From Acephala macrosclerotiorum (Eukaryota; Ascomycota; Leotiomycetes; Helotiales; Mollisiaceae), in NCBI GenBank assembly GCA_014904845.1, contig MU119442.1:1-64000 (forward strand): 64,000 nucleotides of DNA. Direction: 5' to 3'. The first letter of the stretch is position 1. Every line of letters begins with the position of its first letter. A model generated the notes under the pieces. That model ran no database searches and was not told where the DNA came from. It was given only the letters and a program-made list of their open reading frames with translations. A program made the position numbers and the translations under genes. This document shows, piece after piece, positions 1 to 8,495 of this stretch.

Positions 1-750
1 TTTTTTTATATTCGTTTTAATATTAATTATTTTGAGTAATTTAATATATAATTTTTATAAATTAATATTTTTTTACAATTTCGCAATTTTATAATCAAAT
101 TATTTAATTTCGAATAATACAATTAAAATAAAAAATTTTTATTAATTGATTTTCAATTTTCGATTTTTAATAGTTTAAATTTTTTTTTAATAATAATAAA
201 AAACAAAATACACAAATCGTATATAAATAATTCTTAGTGAAATCTATTAAAACAATTTATTTCTCGACGTCGTTTTACTAATATAAAAAAACAATAAAAT
301 ACAAAATAAAAAAATCCAATCGTAAATCAATTCGTTTTAATTAGTAAATTAAATTTATTCGAAGTAATTCGTAATTCGTAAATCAATCAATTAATTAATT
401 AAAATAAAAATAGAAAAAATTATTAATTAATTTATAGTAAACGAAAATTTTTTATATACTAAAAAACACGTAATCAATACTACTTTCGAAATTAACTATT
501 TACAAAGATTTTTGAAAAAAGAGCATATAGTTCCACCACACTAGTACTCAAAGTACTAGTATATAAAAAAGAAATTTCTCGTAATATAATAATTATATTA
601 TAATCGTATTATATATATAATCGATTTAAAATTTTAATTATTAATTATAAATTATAATTAAAAATATAATATAAATTTAAAATTTAAAATTATAAAATAT
701 TAAATTTCTATTTAAAAAATATAATAAAAAATTATAAGTTTTTTAAATTT
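1..750. repeat. AT-rich block, probably RIP-mutated repeat
   Basis: Almost pure A+T with only scattered CG steps and no usable reading frame; composition changes sharply near 750 where ordinary GC content resumes. Such blocks in filamentous ascomycetes are usually transposon copies degraded by repeat-induced point mutation. Part of it (about 285-375) reappears in diverged form in the same orientation at about 63910-64000. I cannot tell which element it came from. Confidence 0.7.
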
Positions 751-1154
751 ATCGCGTTATAATAAATACTATCGAAACAACGCAAACGGCGCAACCGTCG
801 AGCACGTCGAGATTGCGCAAGCACGCGCGACTAAAGATGTTAACTTGAAATTTGAGTAGAACTTCGAGGTTGTTTCGGAATAGGATGGGCGCCAGCCCCT
901 CTACTTGTCCCCGTCTGTCTTGTGGGTCTTCCTGATGGAAAACCACGTGATTGTGACTTTCTGCATCTGTCGAATTAAGGTTCTTGTGCTACTGTAGCGC
1001 ATACTTTGATGAATGACAGCAAAGCAATCAATACCCAAAACAAACCCAAAAAATCTAATGTATAAGATGTAGAACTACTTTGACACTCTTTGATGCTGTC
1101 GACGTGGCGATGGAGATTTGACGTGGCGATGGAGATTTGGCGTGGCAAGTCTAC
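751..1154. other. Non-coding spacer with a short tandem duplication
   Basis: Normal-composition DNA between the AT block and the transposon. The only open frame (749-946, minus, 65 codons) starts without ATG and resembles nothing I recognise. Positions 1101-1146 contain a 19-nt unit (gacgtggcgatggagattt) twice in a row and a third, partial copy. No promoter or RNA gene seen. Confidence 0.4.
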
Positions 1155-2414
1155 TTACGAGCCTGGGATCAAAAGTCTGTGTTTTATAGGCTATTTTAGC
1201 GAGCTGATTGCGATAACCTCACTTTTGAACGCACCGACTTTTTAATTAATTATGACTACTACTCCACCCAATCCAGAGCACCTTCCAGGCTTCGAAATCC
1301 TTACAAAACATAAGGAAGCGATACGCCAGCTTGTGAACTTTGCTGGCATTCCAATTCCAAAGCTAGAAAAGTACTATAAGCTTGGTTATTCCACGATCCA
1401 GAAGGTGCTTCATTATGAGGCTCCAGAGCGCGCCCGGCCCTCTCGCACCGGCCGACCTCGAATGTTAAATGGGCCGCAGATACGCTGGATCATTGCCTAC
1501 GTTAGTTCCTCTTGGGAGCATCGAATCCTTGACTTCCAGCATCTCCATGATGAGTTGCATTTAGAATGCAGTGCCCAGACGCTCGAACGCCGATTAAAGG
1601 AAGCCGGCTACTTCAGATGTGTGGCATGCCAGAAGCCCTACCTTACATTACTTCAGGCAGACAATCGAATGGTCTGGGGGCTTGGGCATATCTTCTGGAG
1701 GAAAGAGTATGAATGGAGAAGGGTTCTATGGTCTGATGAAGTTACATTCTTAGTGGGTGGAAGGACAATCAAGCAGAAAGTTACTCGGAATCTCTGCGAG
1801 CGTTTTTGCGACAACTGCATCCAGCATCAATTCCACCGCGGCGGCACTACACCTGTGAATGCTTGGGGAGCAATTGGATATAATTATAAGAGTCCTTTGC
1901 TATTTGTCGAAGGATCTGGCAAGAAGGGAGCATTCACACAAAAGGATTACCTCTCGCAAATCCTCACACCTCATATCGAGTCCATTTTAGAGGATTTTGG
2001 GGCCTACACACATGCCCTAGGGCTGGAGCCCTTATTCATGGAGGATGGGAACTCTGCTCACGGCCACAAGTCGGCTCACAATTGCTGTGCCCAGTACCGA
2101 ACAAAGCATGGGATTATATTAATGCCACATCCTTCTACAAGTCCTGACATGAACCCCATTGAAAAGTGCTGGCGGTGGATCAAGCAATCGCTTCACCGGC
2201 GGCACAGACAGCCTACCAATGAGGATGAAATGCGCCAGTTTGTGCTAGAGGAATGGGATAGAATCCCACAAAAATGGATTAATGAGTTGATTGATAAGCA
2301 GGAGCATTGGGTTCATGTATTAGTAGAGCGTTGTGGGTGGGCAACCCCTAATTAAATTGATTATGGTGATGGTGATGCCCTGAAAAGCACAGACTTTTGA
2401 TCCCAGGCTCGTTA
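1155..2414 (+). mobile_element. Autonomous IS630/Tc1-mariner-type DNA transposon
   Basis: The element spans 1158-2411. Its ends are inverted repeats, CGAGCCTGGGATCAAAAGTC at 1158 and its reverse complement ending at 2411; similarity continues a few bases further in. It is flanked by TTA on both sides (1155-1157 and 2412-2414), which could be a 3-nt TWA duplication or a TA duplication next to one asymmetric terminal base. It encodes one intact transposase. A deleted relative lies at 13133-13587 and a short non-coding relative at 51916-52187, both with ends beginning CGAGCCT. Intact ends and frame suggest recent activity. Confidence 0.9.
1252..2355 (+). CDS. Transposase, DDE superfamily (IS630/Tc1-mariner type)
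   Basis: A 367-residue single-exon transposase that cuts and rejoins the element ends. An N-terminal helix-turn-helix region occupies about residues 20-120, with the basic SRTGRPRMLNG linker near residue 65. The catalytic core follows: first Asp in LWSDEVTF (about residue 160), second Asp in MEDGNSAHG (about 265), and the acidic third position in SPDMNPIEKCW (about 302-312), the usual Tc1 signature. Length is normal for the family. The ATG lies about 95 nt inside the left inverted repeat and the stop about 56 nt before the right end. No stop or frameshift, so it is probably functional. It may mobilise the shorter relatives elsewhere in the window. Confidence 0.93.
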   Translation: MTTTPPNPEHLPGFEILTKHKEAIRQLVNFAGIPIPKLEKYYKLGYSTIQKVLHYEAPERARPSRTGRPRMLNGPQIRWIIAYVSSSWEHRILDFQHLHDELHLECSAQTLERRLKEAGYFRCVACQKPYLTLLQADNRMVWGLGHIFWRKEYEWRRVLWSDEVTFLVGGRTIKQKVTRNLCERFCDNCIQHQFHRGGTTPVNAWGAIGYNYKSPLLFVEGSGKKGAFTQKDYLSQILTPHIESILEDFGAYTHALGLEPLFMEDGNSAHGHKSAHNCCAQYRTKHGIILMPHPSTSPDMNPIEKCWRWIKQSLHRRHRQPTNEDEMRQFVLEEWDRIPQKWINELIDKQEHWVHVLVERCGWATPN

Positions 2415-2531
2415 AGCCTCAGCCTCACTTTCCGCCTCACATTATTACCCATTTTGCAAATTCCAATTCCTTATAACTACTCGAAGCAGAGGATAACGAC
2501 TGCCTGATCCTCATATTCAAAGCTGACATCA

Positions 2532-4544
2532 ATGCGCGAATCGACCACCCAGATAATATCATCGATTTCAGAAATGAGACTTTTAAGGGCAGGCTTGGAT
2601 CGACGTCCAGGAAGGAAAATTTACAAGCCGCTTCGACATAAGCGGAATGAAATCCGAATTCTAACCATCTTACCGGGTGATGAAGATCCCATTAGATGCA
2701 CGCTAAATCACGTCGCCCTCGGCAGCTCTCCAAAGTACAATGCGCTCTCCTACCACTGGGGCCACCTAACGAAGGACAAAACGATATTCTTAGATGATCA
2801 GCCATTTAAGGTAACGACAAATCTCCACGCAGCACTCAAACGCTTTCGCCATAATCAAAACGACACCCGTCTATGGGTCGATGCAATCTGCGTTAATCAG
2901 GACGACTTGCTTGAAAGGGGTCGACAAGTCCAACTAATGCGTCAGACCTACATGCAAGCAAAGGAAACTTGGGTCTGGCTTGGGGCAGAAGCAGACGACA
3001 GCGACAGAGCTGTTGGCCTGATCGAGCTTCTATCAGATATTTATGATGATTGTGAAGCTCGATCTGGACCTCGGCTTGACCCAAGGCTCTGGGGGCCACC
3101 GAAATCCTGGAAGGTCGAAGATGAGTTTATTGCACTAGAGGATTTTCTGTCGAGAGCATGGTGGTACCGTGTTTGGATCGTCCAGGAAGTAGCAGTGTCG
3201 AGGATAGTAAAACTTTACTGTGGGCAGCGTTCATTTTCGTGGTATGACCTCGCCGGGGCCTGCATCTTTTTACGATTGCATGGAGACGAGATTGGGGATA
3301 TCATCTATCAGCATCGCATCAGGACCAGCCTCATTAGAAATGATGAACGCACAATCTCCGGAGGCTTCAGTCGCGTCATTTCCATAAATAATATTCGAGT
3401 GGCAACCGTTAAAGATAGTGGACTTCCGATGAATGCTAGGCTACGTTCTATGTTGTATCTGCTGTATAGCCACCGCGATGCAGATGCAACCGATCCAAGA
3501 GACAAATGTCTCGCCTTAGTCGGCCTTTCCCAGGAACAAATCCTCATGATTGAAGCCCGAGCATATGTTCGCACCGTGGAAGAAGTCTACATTTCCACCG
3601 TTGAGTCAATCGCGTTGCGCCAGAAGAATGGGGCATTAGATTTTCTCGACCACGCTGGGAGACCTCGAGAAAGACAGGGTCTCCCGTCTTGGGTACCTGA
3701 TTGGGGTTTCTCTGGCCCTCGATCAAGTTCACTTCTTTATTGGGAATTTGAGAGCGTAGAACTGGGAAGCATTGCTCAATTCAATGCTTGCGGTCCTTCG
3801 AATTCTACTCATACACGCAAGTTTCGAATCCAAAAACATCACGGAAGTCTTCACACTACTGGACTTCGGTTCGACGTGGTGGATGGCATGGCTCCCAATT
3901 ATCGCCCAAGCGTTGACAACACGCATGTTTCGGTACATACTGAGGAGTACAAATTTGGTCTTTTGCAGCCTGAGATAGAACACCGCCACTACCCTACCGG
4001 CGAAGACATTGTGGATGTGCTTTGGAGAACTCTAGTTTTAGATCGCGACTACTCCAGCGGAGGGCCAGCTCCGTGGAAGTGGTCTGACCTATTTCACCTG
4101 CTCTTTATGGACTCTAAAACCTCTTGGCTGCCTTATGGATGGGACCATCAGGACTGGTACCTTCAAATTAGTCCTTTTAGGATATGTGGACGCTCAATAG
4201 AAGATTCAATCCGGATGCGAACACAAGCACCCAAATCAGTATCATGCCTAACAGCTGCAGACATGGAAACTCTGGCAATCATTTACAATTCCTTGTGGGA
4301 AGCGACATGTGGTCGAAGACTCTCAACTACAGAAAAGGGATATTTGTGTATGGTTCCAGCCGACACTCGACGTGGAGACATTATTGCTGTTCTATTTAAC
4401 TGCCATGTCCCAGTAGTCCTTCGGCAGCATGGTTGTTGCTATGAATTCGTTGGAACCTGCTATGTTCATGGGATTATGCAAGGCGAAGCTGTGGCCTCCC
4501 TTGATAATGGGGATTGTATTACCCAGGGTTTTGACCTTCGATAA
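2532..4544 (+). CDS. HET-domain protein (heterokaryon incompatibility family)
   Basis: A 670-residue protein with the three diagnostic blocks of the fungal HET domain: YNALSYHWG at about residues 69-77, LWVDAICVNQDD at 114-125, and RAWWYRVWIVQEV near 208-220, followed by GLPSWVPDW near 385. HET proteins trigger growth arrest or cell death after non-self recognition; the HET domain is the death-inducing part and the C-terminal half, about 400 residues here, is usually lineage-specific. The frame is uninterrupted; a second ATG at codon 15 (2574) is an alternative start. It begins about 120 nt downstream of the transposon, typical of the accessory location of this family. Partner and specificity cannot be inferred. 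Confidence 0.92.
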   Translation: MRESTTQIISSISEMRLLRAGLDRRPGRKIYKPLRHKRNEIRILTILPGDEDPIRCTLNHVALGSSPKYNALSYHWGHLTKDKTIFLDDQPFKVTTNLHAALKRFRHNQNDTRLWVDAICVNQDDLLERGRQVQLMRQTYMQAKETWVWLGAEADDSDRAVGLIELLSDIYDDCEARSGPRLDPRLWGPPKSWKVEDEFIALEDFLSRAWWYRVWIVQEVAVSRIVKLYCGQRSFSWYDLAGACIFLRLHGDEIGDIIYQHRIRTSLIRNDERTISGGFSRVISINNIRVATVKDSGLPMNARLRSMLYLLYSHRDADATDPRDKCLALVGLSQEQILMIEARAYVRTVEEVYISTVESIALRQKNGALDFLDHAGRPRERQGLPSWVPDWGFSGPRSSSLLYWEFESVELGSIAQFNACGPSNSTHTRKFRIQKHHGSLHTTGLRFDVVDGMAPNYRPSVDNTHVSVHTEEYKFGLLQPEIEHRHYPTGEDIVDVLWRTLVLDRDYSSGGPAPWKWSDLFHLLFMDSKTSWLPYGWDHQDWYLQISPFRICGRSIEDSIRMRTQAPKSVSCLTAADMETLAIIYNSLWEATCGRRLSTTEKGYLCMVPADTRRGDIIAVLFNCHVPVVLRQHGCCYEFVGTCYVHGIMQGEAVASLDNGDCITQGFDLR

Positions 4545-4704
4545 TTCATGAATTCTGTCAAAATTCACTCTCACCATTACAGAAATTGCGTGTTCCAACC
4601 GGAGAGACAAATAGAGAGGTGGTGGCATGGTTGAAGGAGGTAGACAATTGCGGGACTATTTTGCTTGAAATATATAATGAGGCTCCAAGCACTCTTTACC
4701 CACT

Positions 4705-5512
4705 TCAAGACTCTAAACCATTCTGGGTTTTTTTCGCAGGAACAATTTGTTCCCCATCCTTCCACAGAGCAGGAACTTTTGTAATAAATCCCGCCTCGTC
4801 CCACGAACCAAATTTCCAGTCAGCAGGATGTGATTCTATACATTCCCGTAACTCATCACCAATTCTACAAAGCTCACGAATTTGCGGTTCGTATTCCCAA
4901 TCATCAATAGGTAAAGAAGGCTCAAGATATGCGGATATTTTCTTCATGACAATGCTTAAGCCTTGTGCACTTTGCACCTGATTAGTCAAATGATATGTTA
5001 TCATGAAATATTATCTCATACTTGTTATCATCAACCGCATTTATATAGCCTATGATTTCCTTTGCAATATATCGGCAGATAACTGCATGCCGTGTTTGAG
5101 GATTGTCGAGTTCGGGTGTGCGTTGATTAACCTTGCTAGGACTGTCGGCGGCGTAGTAGTACCTGACATGTTGCTCGATTCGGGTAGCAAGATTAGTAAC
5201 GTGTCGGATGATAGTTCTATCTTCGGAATGTTCTAGGATCGATGATAATGGCGAGTTCGCGAATCGTTCTCTTTGCGATATCGCAAGGCTTTCCCCAGCG
5301 ACTGGCCTGCGAGATAACGGCCTTACTCGAACTATCGCGGGACGAGATGTCGCAGGTCTCTCTAGTCGAGATGAGGCAGGTCCTTGTGGGACCTTCGAGC
5401 GGCGCGATGACGAAGGAGGACGGTGAGAGCTCGAGGTCGCAGGTCGTCGGATTGGCAGCTCGACTAGTCGTGGTGCTGGTGCTGGATAAACTGGCCCTTT
5501 TCCACCGCACAT
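4705..5512 (-). CDS. Conserved fungal protein of unknown function, two exons
   Basis: Exon 1 is 5512-5022 and exon 2 is 4969-4705. The intron 5021-4970 (52 nt) has GTATGAG, a TGACTAAT branch-like site and an AG acceptor, and keeps the frame, giving about 251 residues. The protein opens with MCGGK, then an Arg/Ser/Pro-rich disordered stretch (about residues 15-90), then a helical region with RHVTNLATRIEQHVRYYY (about 115-130), and ends with a region containing DWKFGSWDEAGF. I recognise this layout from many uncharacterised proteins of filamentous ascomycetes but know no function. The convergent HET gene stops 160 nt away. The splice assignment is mine; the start is the first ATG after an in-frame stop. 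Confidence 0.6.
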
Positions 5513-6355
5513 CTTTGCTAGCTGATTCTTCAGCCGCTTATAGGCATAGAAACATTGAGTTTGTCGTCATTGAGCGTCGTAAGGATGATGCTATCAAATA
5601 GGAATAAAGACCATCACTTGACAGCTGGATCACGTGCTGCCAAGCCGGATAGTATCAATTGATCCGACAGAAATGCGGCTTTTGTTGAGCCCAGGCAAAC
5701 AAACAGTCTTATTATAAAAGTGTAATCCTTATGGGATTACACTCTTACTTCGTCACAGGCATAATAGTTACGCCAAGACGACCAGAGCAGGGGGGATTTG
5801 CCTTGGTGTGATCACAGCCATTTTTACCCCCCTGCCCTGGTCTTTCTTGGCATTTTACCGCGCTGTTAACCGTAGTCAAATGGGTTATAATCGCATTTTT
5901 AATCGCGATTATTAATCGTTTACTTTAAAAATTAATATTAACTTTTTTTTATATAATTGCCTGTTCGGCTTAAGGGCTAATGTCAACTTTTCTATATGCA
6001 CGTGACATCAACACTTCTCACAATGGGCGATTTCACTCAAATTTAATCGAGGTGCCCAAATGGAGCGATTTGATTGGTTTATTAAGGATTTTGCAGCAGG
6101 GGTAGTTACGTAGTAGCTTCGGACTAATATGCAGCCGATCCGGTGAAGAACACCAAAACCCCGATTTACGTGCGATCGCGCTGCGCCTACAATTATAATA
6201 TATTAGCTAATTCAAACTATATAAAACTTAGAAATAAATTGAAACTCGATCAAATACCGCTAAATTCCAAGTTTCAAGCGATTCTATTAATCCGTTGTTG
6301 CGCAAATCAATAGAATATAGTCGCACTCAGTAAAAATGGCGACCGCAAAACTCCC
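5513..6355. repeat. Spacer with perfect hairpin and a fold-back element
   Basis: No gene seen. Positions 5718-5742 form a perfect hairpin with 10-bp arms (AGTGTAATCC) and a 5-nt loop. Positions 5772-5852 form a larger inverted repeat: the left arm 5772-5795 (gccaagacgaccagagcagg then a G run) pairs with 5826-5852 with few mismatches, and GTGATCAC sits near the centre. This looks like a small MITE-type fold-back. The remainder is AT-rich, unremarkable sequence. Confidence 0.45.
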
Positions 6356-6990
6356 AAGTGCGCTTCGGCCTTAGGCATTAAGGCATTTACTTAAGTGCTG
6401 GATATCTTTATAGCTGCGCAGCTTTCAAGGGGGGTTCTAGGGGGTCTCCCCCTGGTAAATATAATTGTAATAATTATTTATAATCAATAGAATCAATCGT
6501 AGTAGCTAAATATAAGACGGGGGTCCCAGGGGGTGTCCCCCTGGTGTAAAGCCCAGAAGTGCGTTTCTGCCTAAGGCGCTAAGGCAATAAAACACTTCCA
6601 TTCTAGCTATATAGCTGCGCAGCTCTTAAGGGGGGTCCCAGGGGGTCTCCCCCTGGAATTATATGCTAAGTAAAGTAATCAAAAGTGATTAAATCGATCG
6701 TAGGAACTCAATATAAGAGACGGGGGTCCCAGGGGGTGTCCCCCTGGTGTGAGGCTCTGCTGGAAGTGCGTTGATGCCTAAGGCGCTAAGGCACTTAAGT
6801 GCTGGAACTGCTCTACGGCTGCGCAGCTCTCGAGGGGGGTCCTAGGGGGTCTCCCCCTAGAATCATATACTAAGTAAAGTAATCTAAATTGATTAAATCG
6901 ATCGTAGCAATTAAATATAAAGACGGGGGTTCCAAGGGGTGTCCCTCTGGTAATATGAGGCTCCGCAGTGCGTTTCTGCCTTAGGCACCA
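6356..6990. repeat. About 200-bp tandem repeat, three units plus a partial fourth, two C/G hairpins per unit
   Basis: Units begin at about 6356, 6557, 6764 and 6966 (spacing 201, 207, 202). Each opens with aagtgcgTT..GCCTaAGGC, then ctGCGCAGct, then a palindrome of the form CCaGGGGG-TCT-CCCCCtGG, an AT-rich stretch, and a second palindrome CCAGGGGGTGTCCCCCTGG. The copies differ by point changes, many of them C/T or G/A. It codes for nothing. A related G-rich motif (ggggggttgtagggggg then aacgccccta) occurs at about 62946-62982. Confidence 0.85.
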
Positions 6991-7192
6991 AAGAGCTTAT
7001 CAGCTTATCAGCTCACCGCCCGGCAAAATCTAGAACTCTATCTCAATAACTATGCCAACTTCAAATGCTTATAAAACGCTCAAATTAAGAGCTTTTAACT
7101 TGAAACTTGAAACTTGAAATAAGAGTATATTACTAAAGTCTAAGACTTTGTAGCGCCCCTGCGAGGCCTGCGGAGCAAAATGTGCGTCGAGT

Positions 7193-7260
7193 GTCGAAAG
7201 AAAAAGCCCGTCCGCTATTGGCTCGCTTAGCGAGCCGCCGGACGGGCCCTTTCTTTCGAT
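7193..7260. repeat. Long nested inverted repeat
   Basis: The outer arms 7194-7214 and 7239-7259 (tcgaaagaaa..gcccgtccg) pair over about 21 bp with two adjacent mismatches, AA where GG would pair. Inside lies a second perfect hairpin, GGCTCGC-TTA-GCGAGCC at 7220-7236. It sits immediately before an abrupt change to nearly pure A+T, so it may be the terminus of a degraded mobile element or a cruciform-prone boundary. Confidence 0.6.
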
Positions 7261-7269
7261 ACGAGAGAA

Positions 7270-7660
7270 ACATTTTATAAAATCGTTTATAAAATATAAA
7301 TAAATATAAATAAATATAAATAAATAAAATAAAATATTAATAATTAATAAAAAGATTTTAATATATATTTTATTTTTATATTTAATTAATTTAAATTATT
7401 TTATTTAATATATATATTTAAAAATTATATAATTATAAAAATATTTATTATTATTATTTTTAAATAATTAAAATTTTATAAATAATTTATAATTTAATAA
7501 TATTTAAATTATAAAATTTAAATAAAATTAAATAATTATTAAATAAATTTTTAATTATTTTTTAATATTTTATAAATTGTTTTAATTTTAAAAAAATTAT
7601 ATTATTAATAATAAAATTAAAATTATAAAAAAAATATTACTTATTAAAATTATTAAATAT
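7270..7660. repeat. AT-rich block
   Basis: About 390 bp of almost uninterrupted A+T, lower in CG steps than the block at the window start. No gene. Probably relic repeat DNA. Confidence 0.6.
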
Positions 7661-8495
7661 ATTATTCAAATTAACAAAGGAAATACTTATTACGATGTGC
7701 ACGCAGCTTGCAAATACGCGGTTGATCGAAGAAGATAAAAGAAGAGTATAAAAATAGGAAAAAGGAAAGAATCGAGTAGTAGGTTGGTAGTGGAGATGGA
7801 GACTGCAAGGAGATAATAAACTTCGAGACTTTATGCATGAGGAAATCGCATCGAAGGCCACTGGCTCGTTTAGAAAGTGTGATTGATGATGATGGAAGGG
7901 TTTCGAGAACGAGAGTTTGGGAGTGAGAGGGAGAGCGAACGGCGGGGGGATGATGGAAAGAAGGGATGAGGAGGGACGCTGGAGGTGCTTAAATGGATTT
8001 TTTGCCGGGGCTATGGGGGCTGGTGGTGCTCTGCTGGTCCAGAAATGGGAAACAGAAAAGATGATGAAGAGATGGACGAAGGTGGAAGGGAGTTCAGAAA
8101 GTCAATCGGCCGCACAATATACCTGAGGCCGAACTAGCGTGGGGTGACGGCAGTTGGGGTGCGGGAGTGTTGAGATGCTAGTTAGCTAGCCGCGAAAGTA
8201 GCGCCCAAAATTCCGAATCCAGCAGCCGGCTAACCGTCTCCCGTTAAAATTTCAAGGCTCGTGAATCCTCTAATACTGCCCTACCAATTACATTCATATA
8301 ATCTAAATAGCAAATGAAATCTGGCTTCAGTCCGAAACACTCAATAATTTTTAAGTTGACCCACATTTTTAGAAGCCTTTTAGTGGCGCTTTAGGCCAAC
8401 GCCGCCAGATTTACATCTCTCCATTCCACTACCATCATGAAGCAAGCCTTCTTTCTATTTTCTGCCTGCCCAAAAGAAAACGCTAAACCAATATG
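7661..8495. other. Intergenic, no gene recognised
   Basis: Contains only short frames (for example 7917-8126, plus, 69 codons, low-complexity Gly/Arg/Met) that match nothing I know. The end adjoining 8496 is the 3' flank of the minus-strand transporter gene. Confidence 0.3.

Noticed and set aside
749..946. 65-codon minus-strand frame at the AT-block boundary
   Set aside because: It has no ATG start and no homology signal; kept only as a note.
6356..6990. CRISPR-like array
   Set aside because: Repeat units are ~200 bp, contiguous and diverged, without unique spacers; the organism is a fungus.
7917..8126. 69-codon Gly/Arg/Met-rich plus-strand frame
   Set aside because: Low complexity, no motifs, no splice or promoter support.
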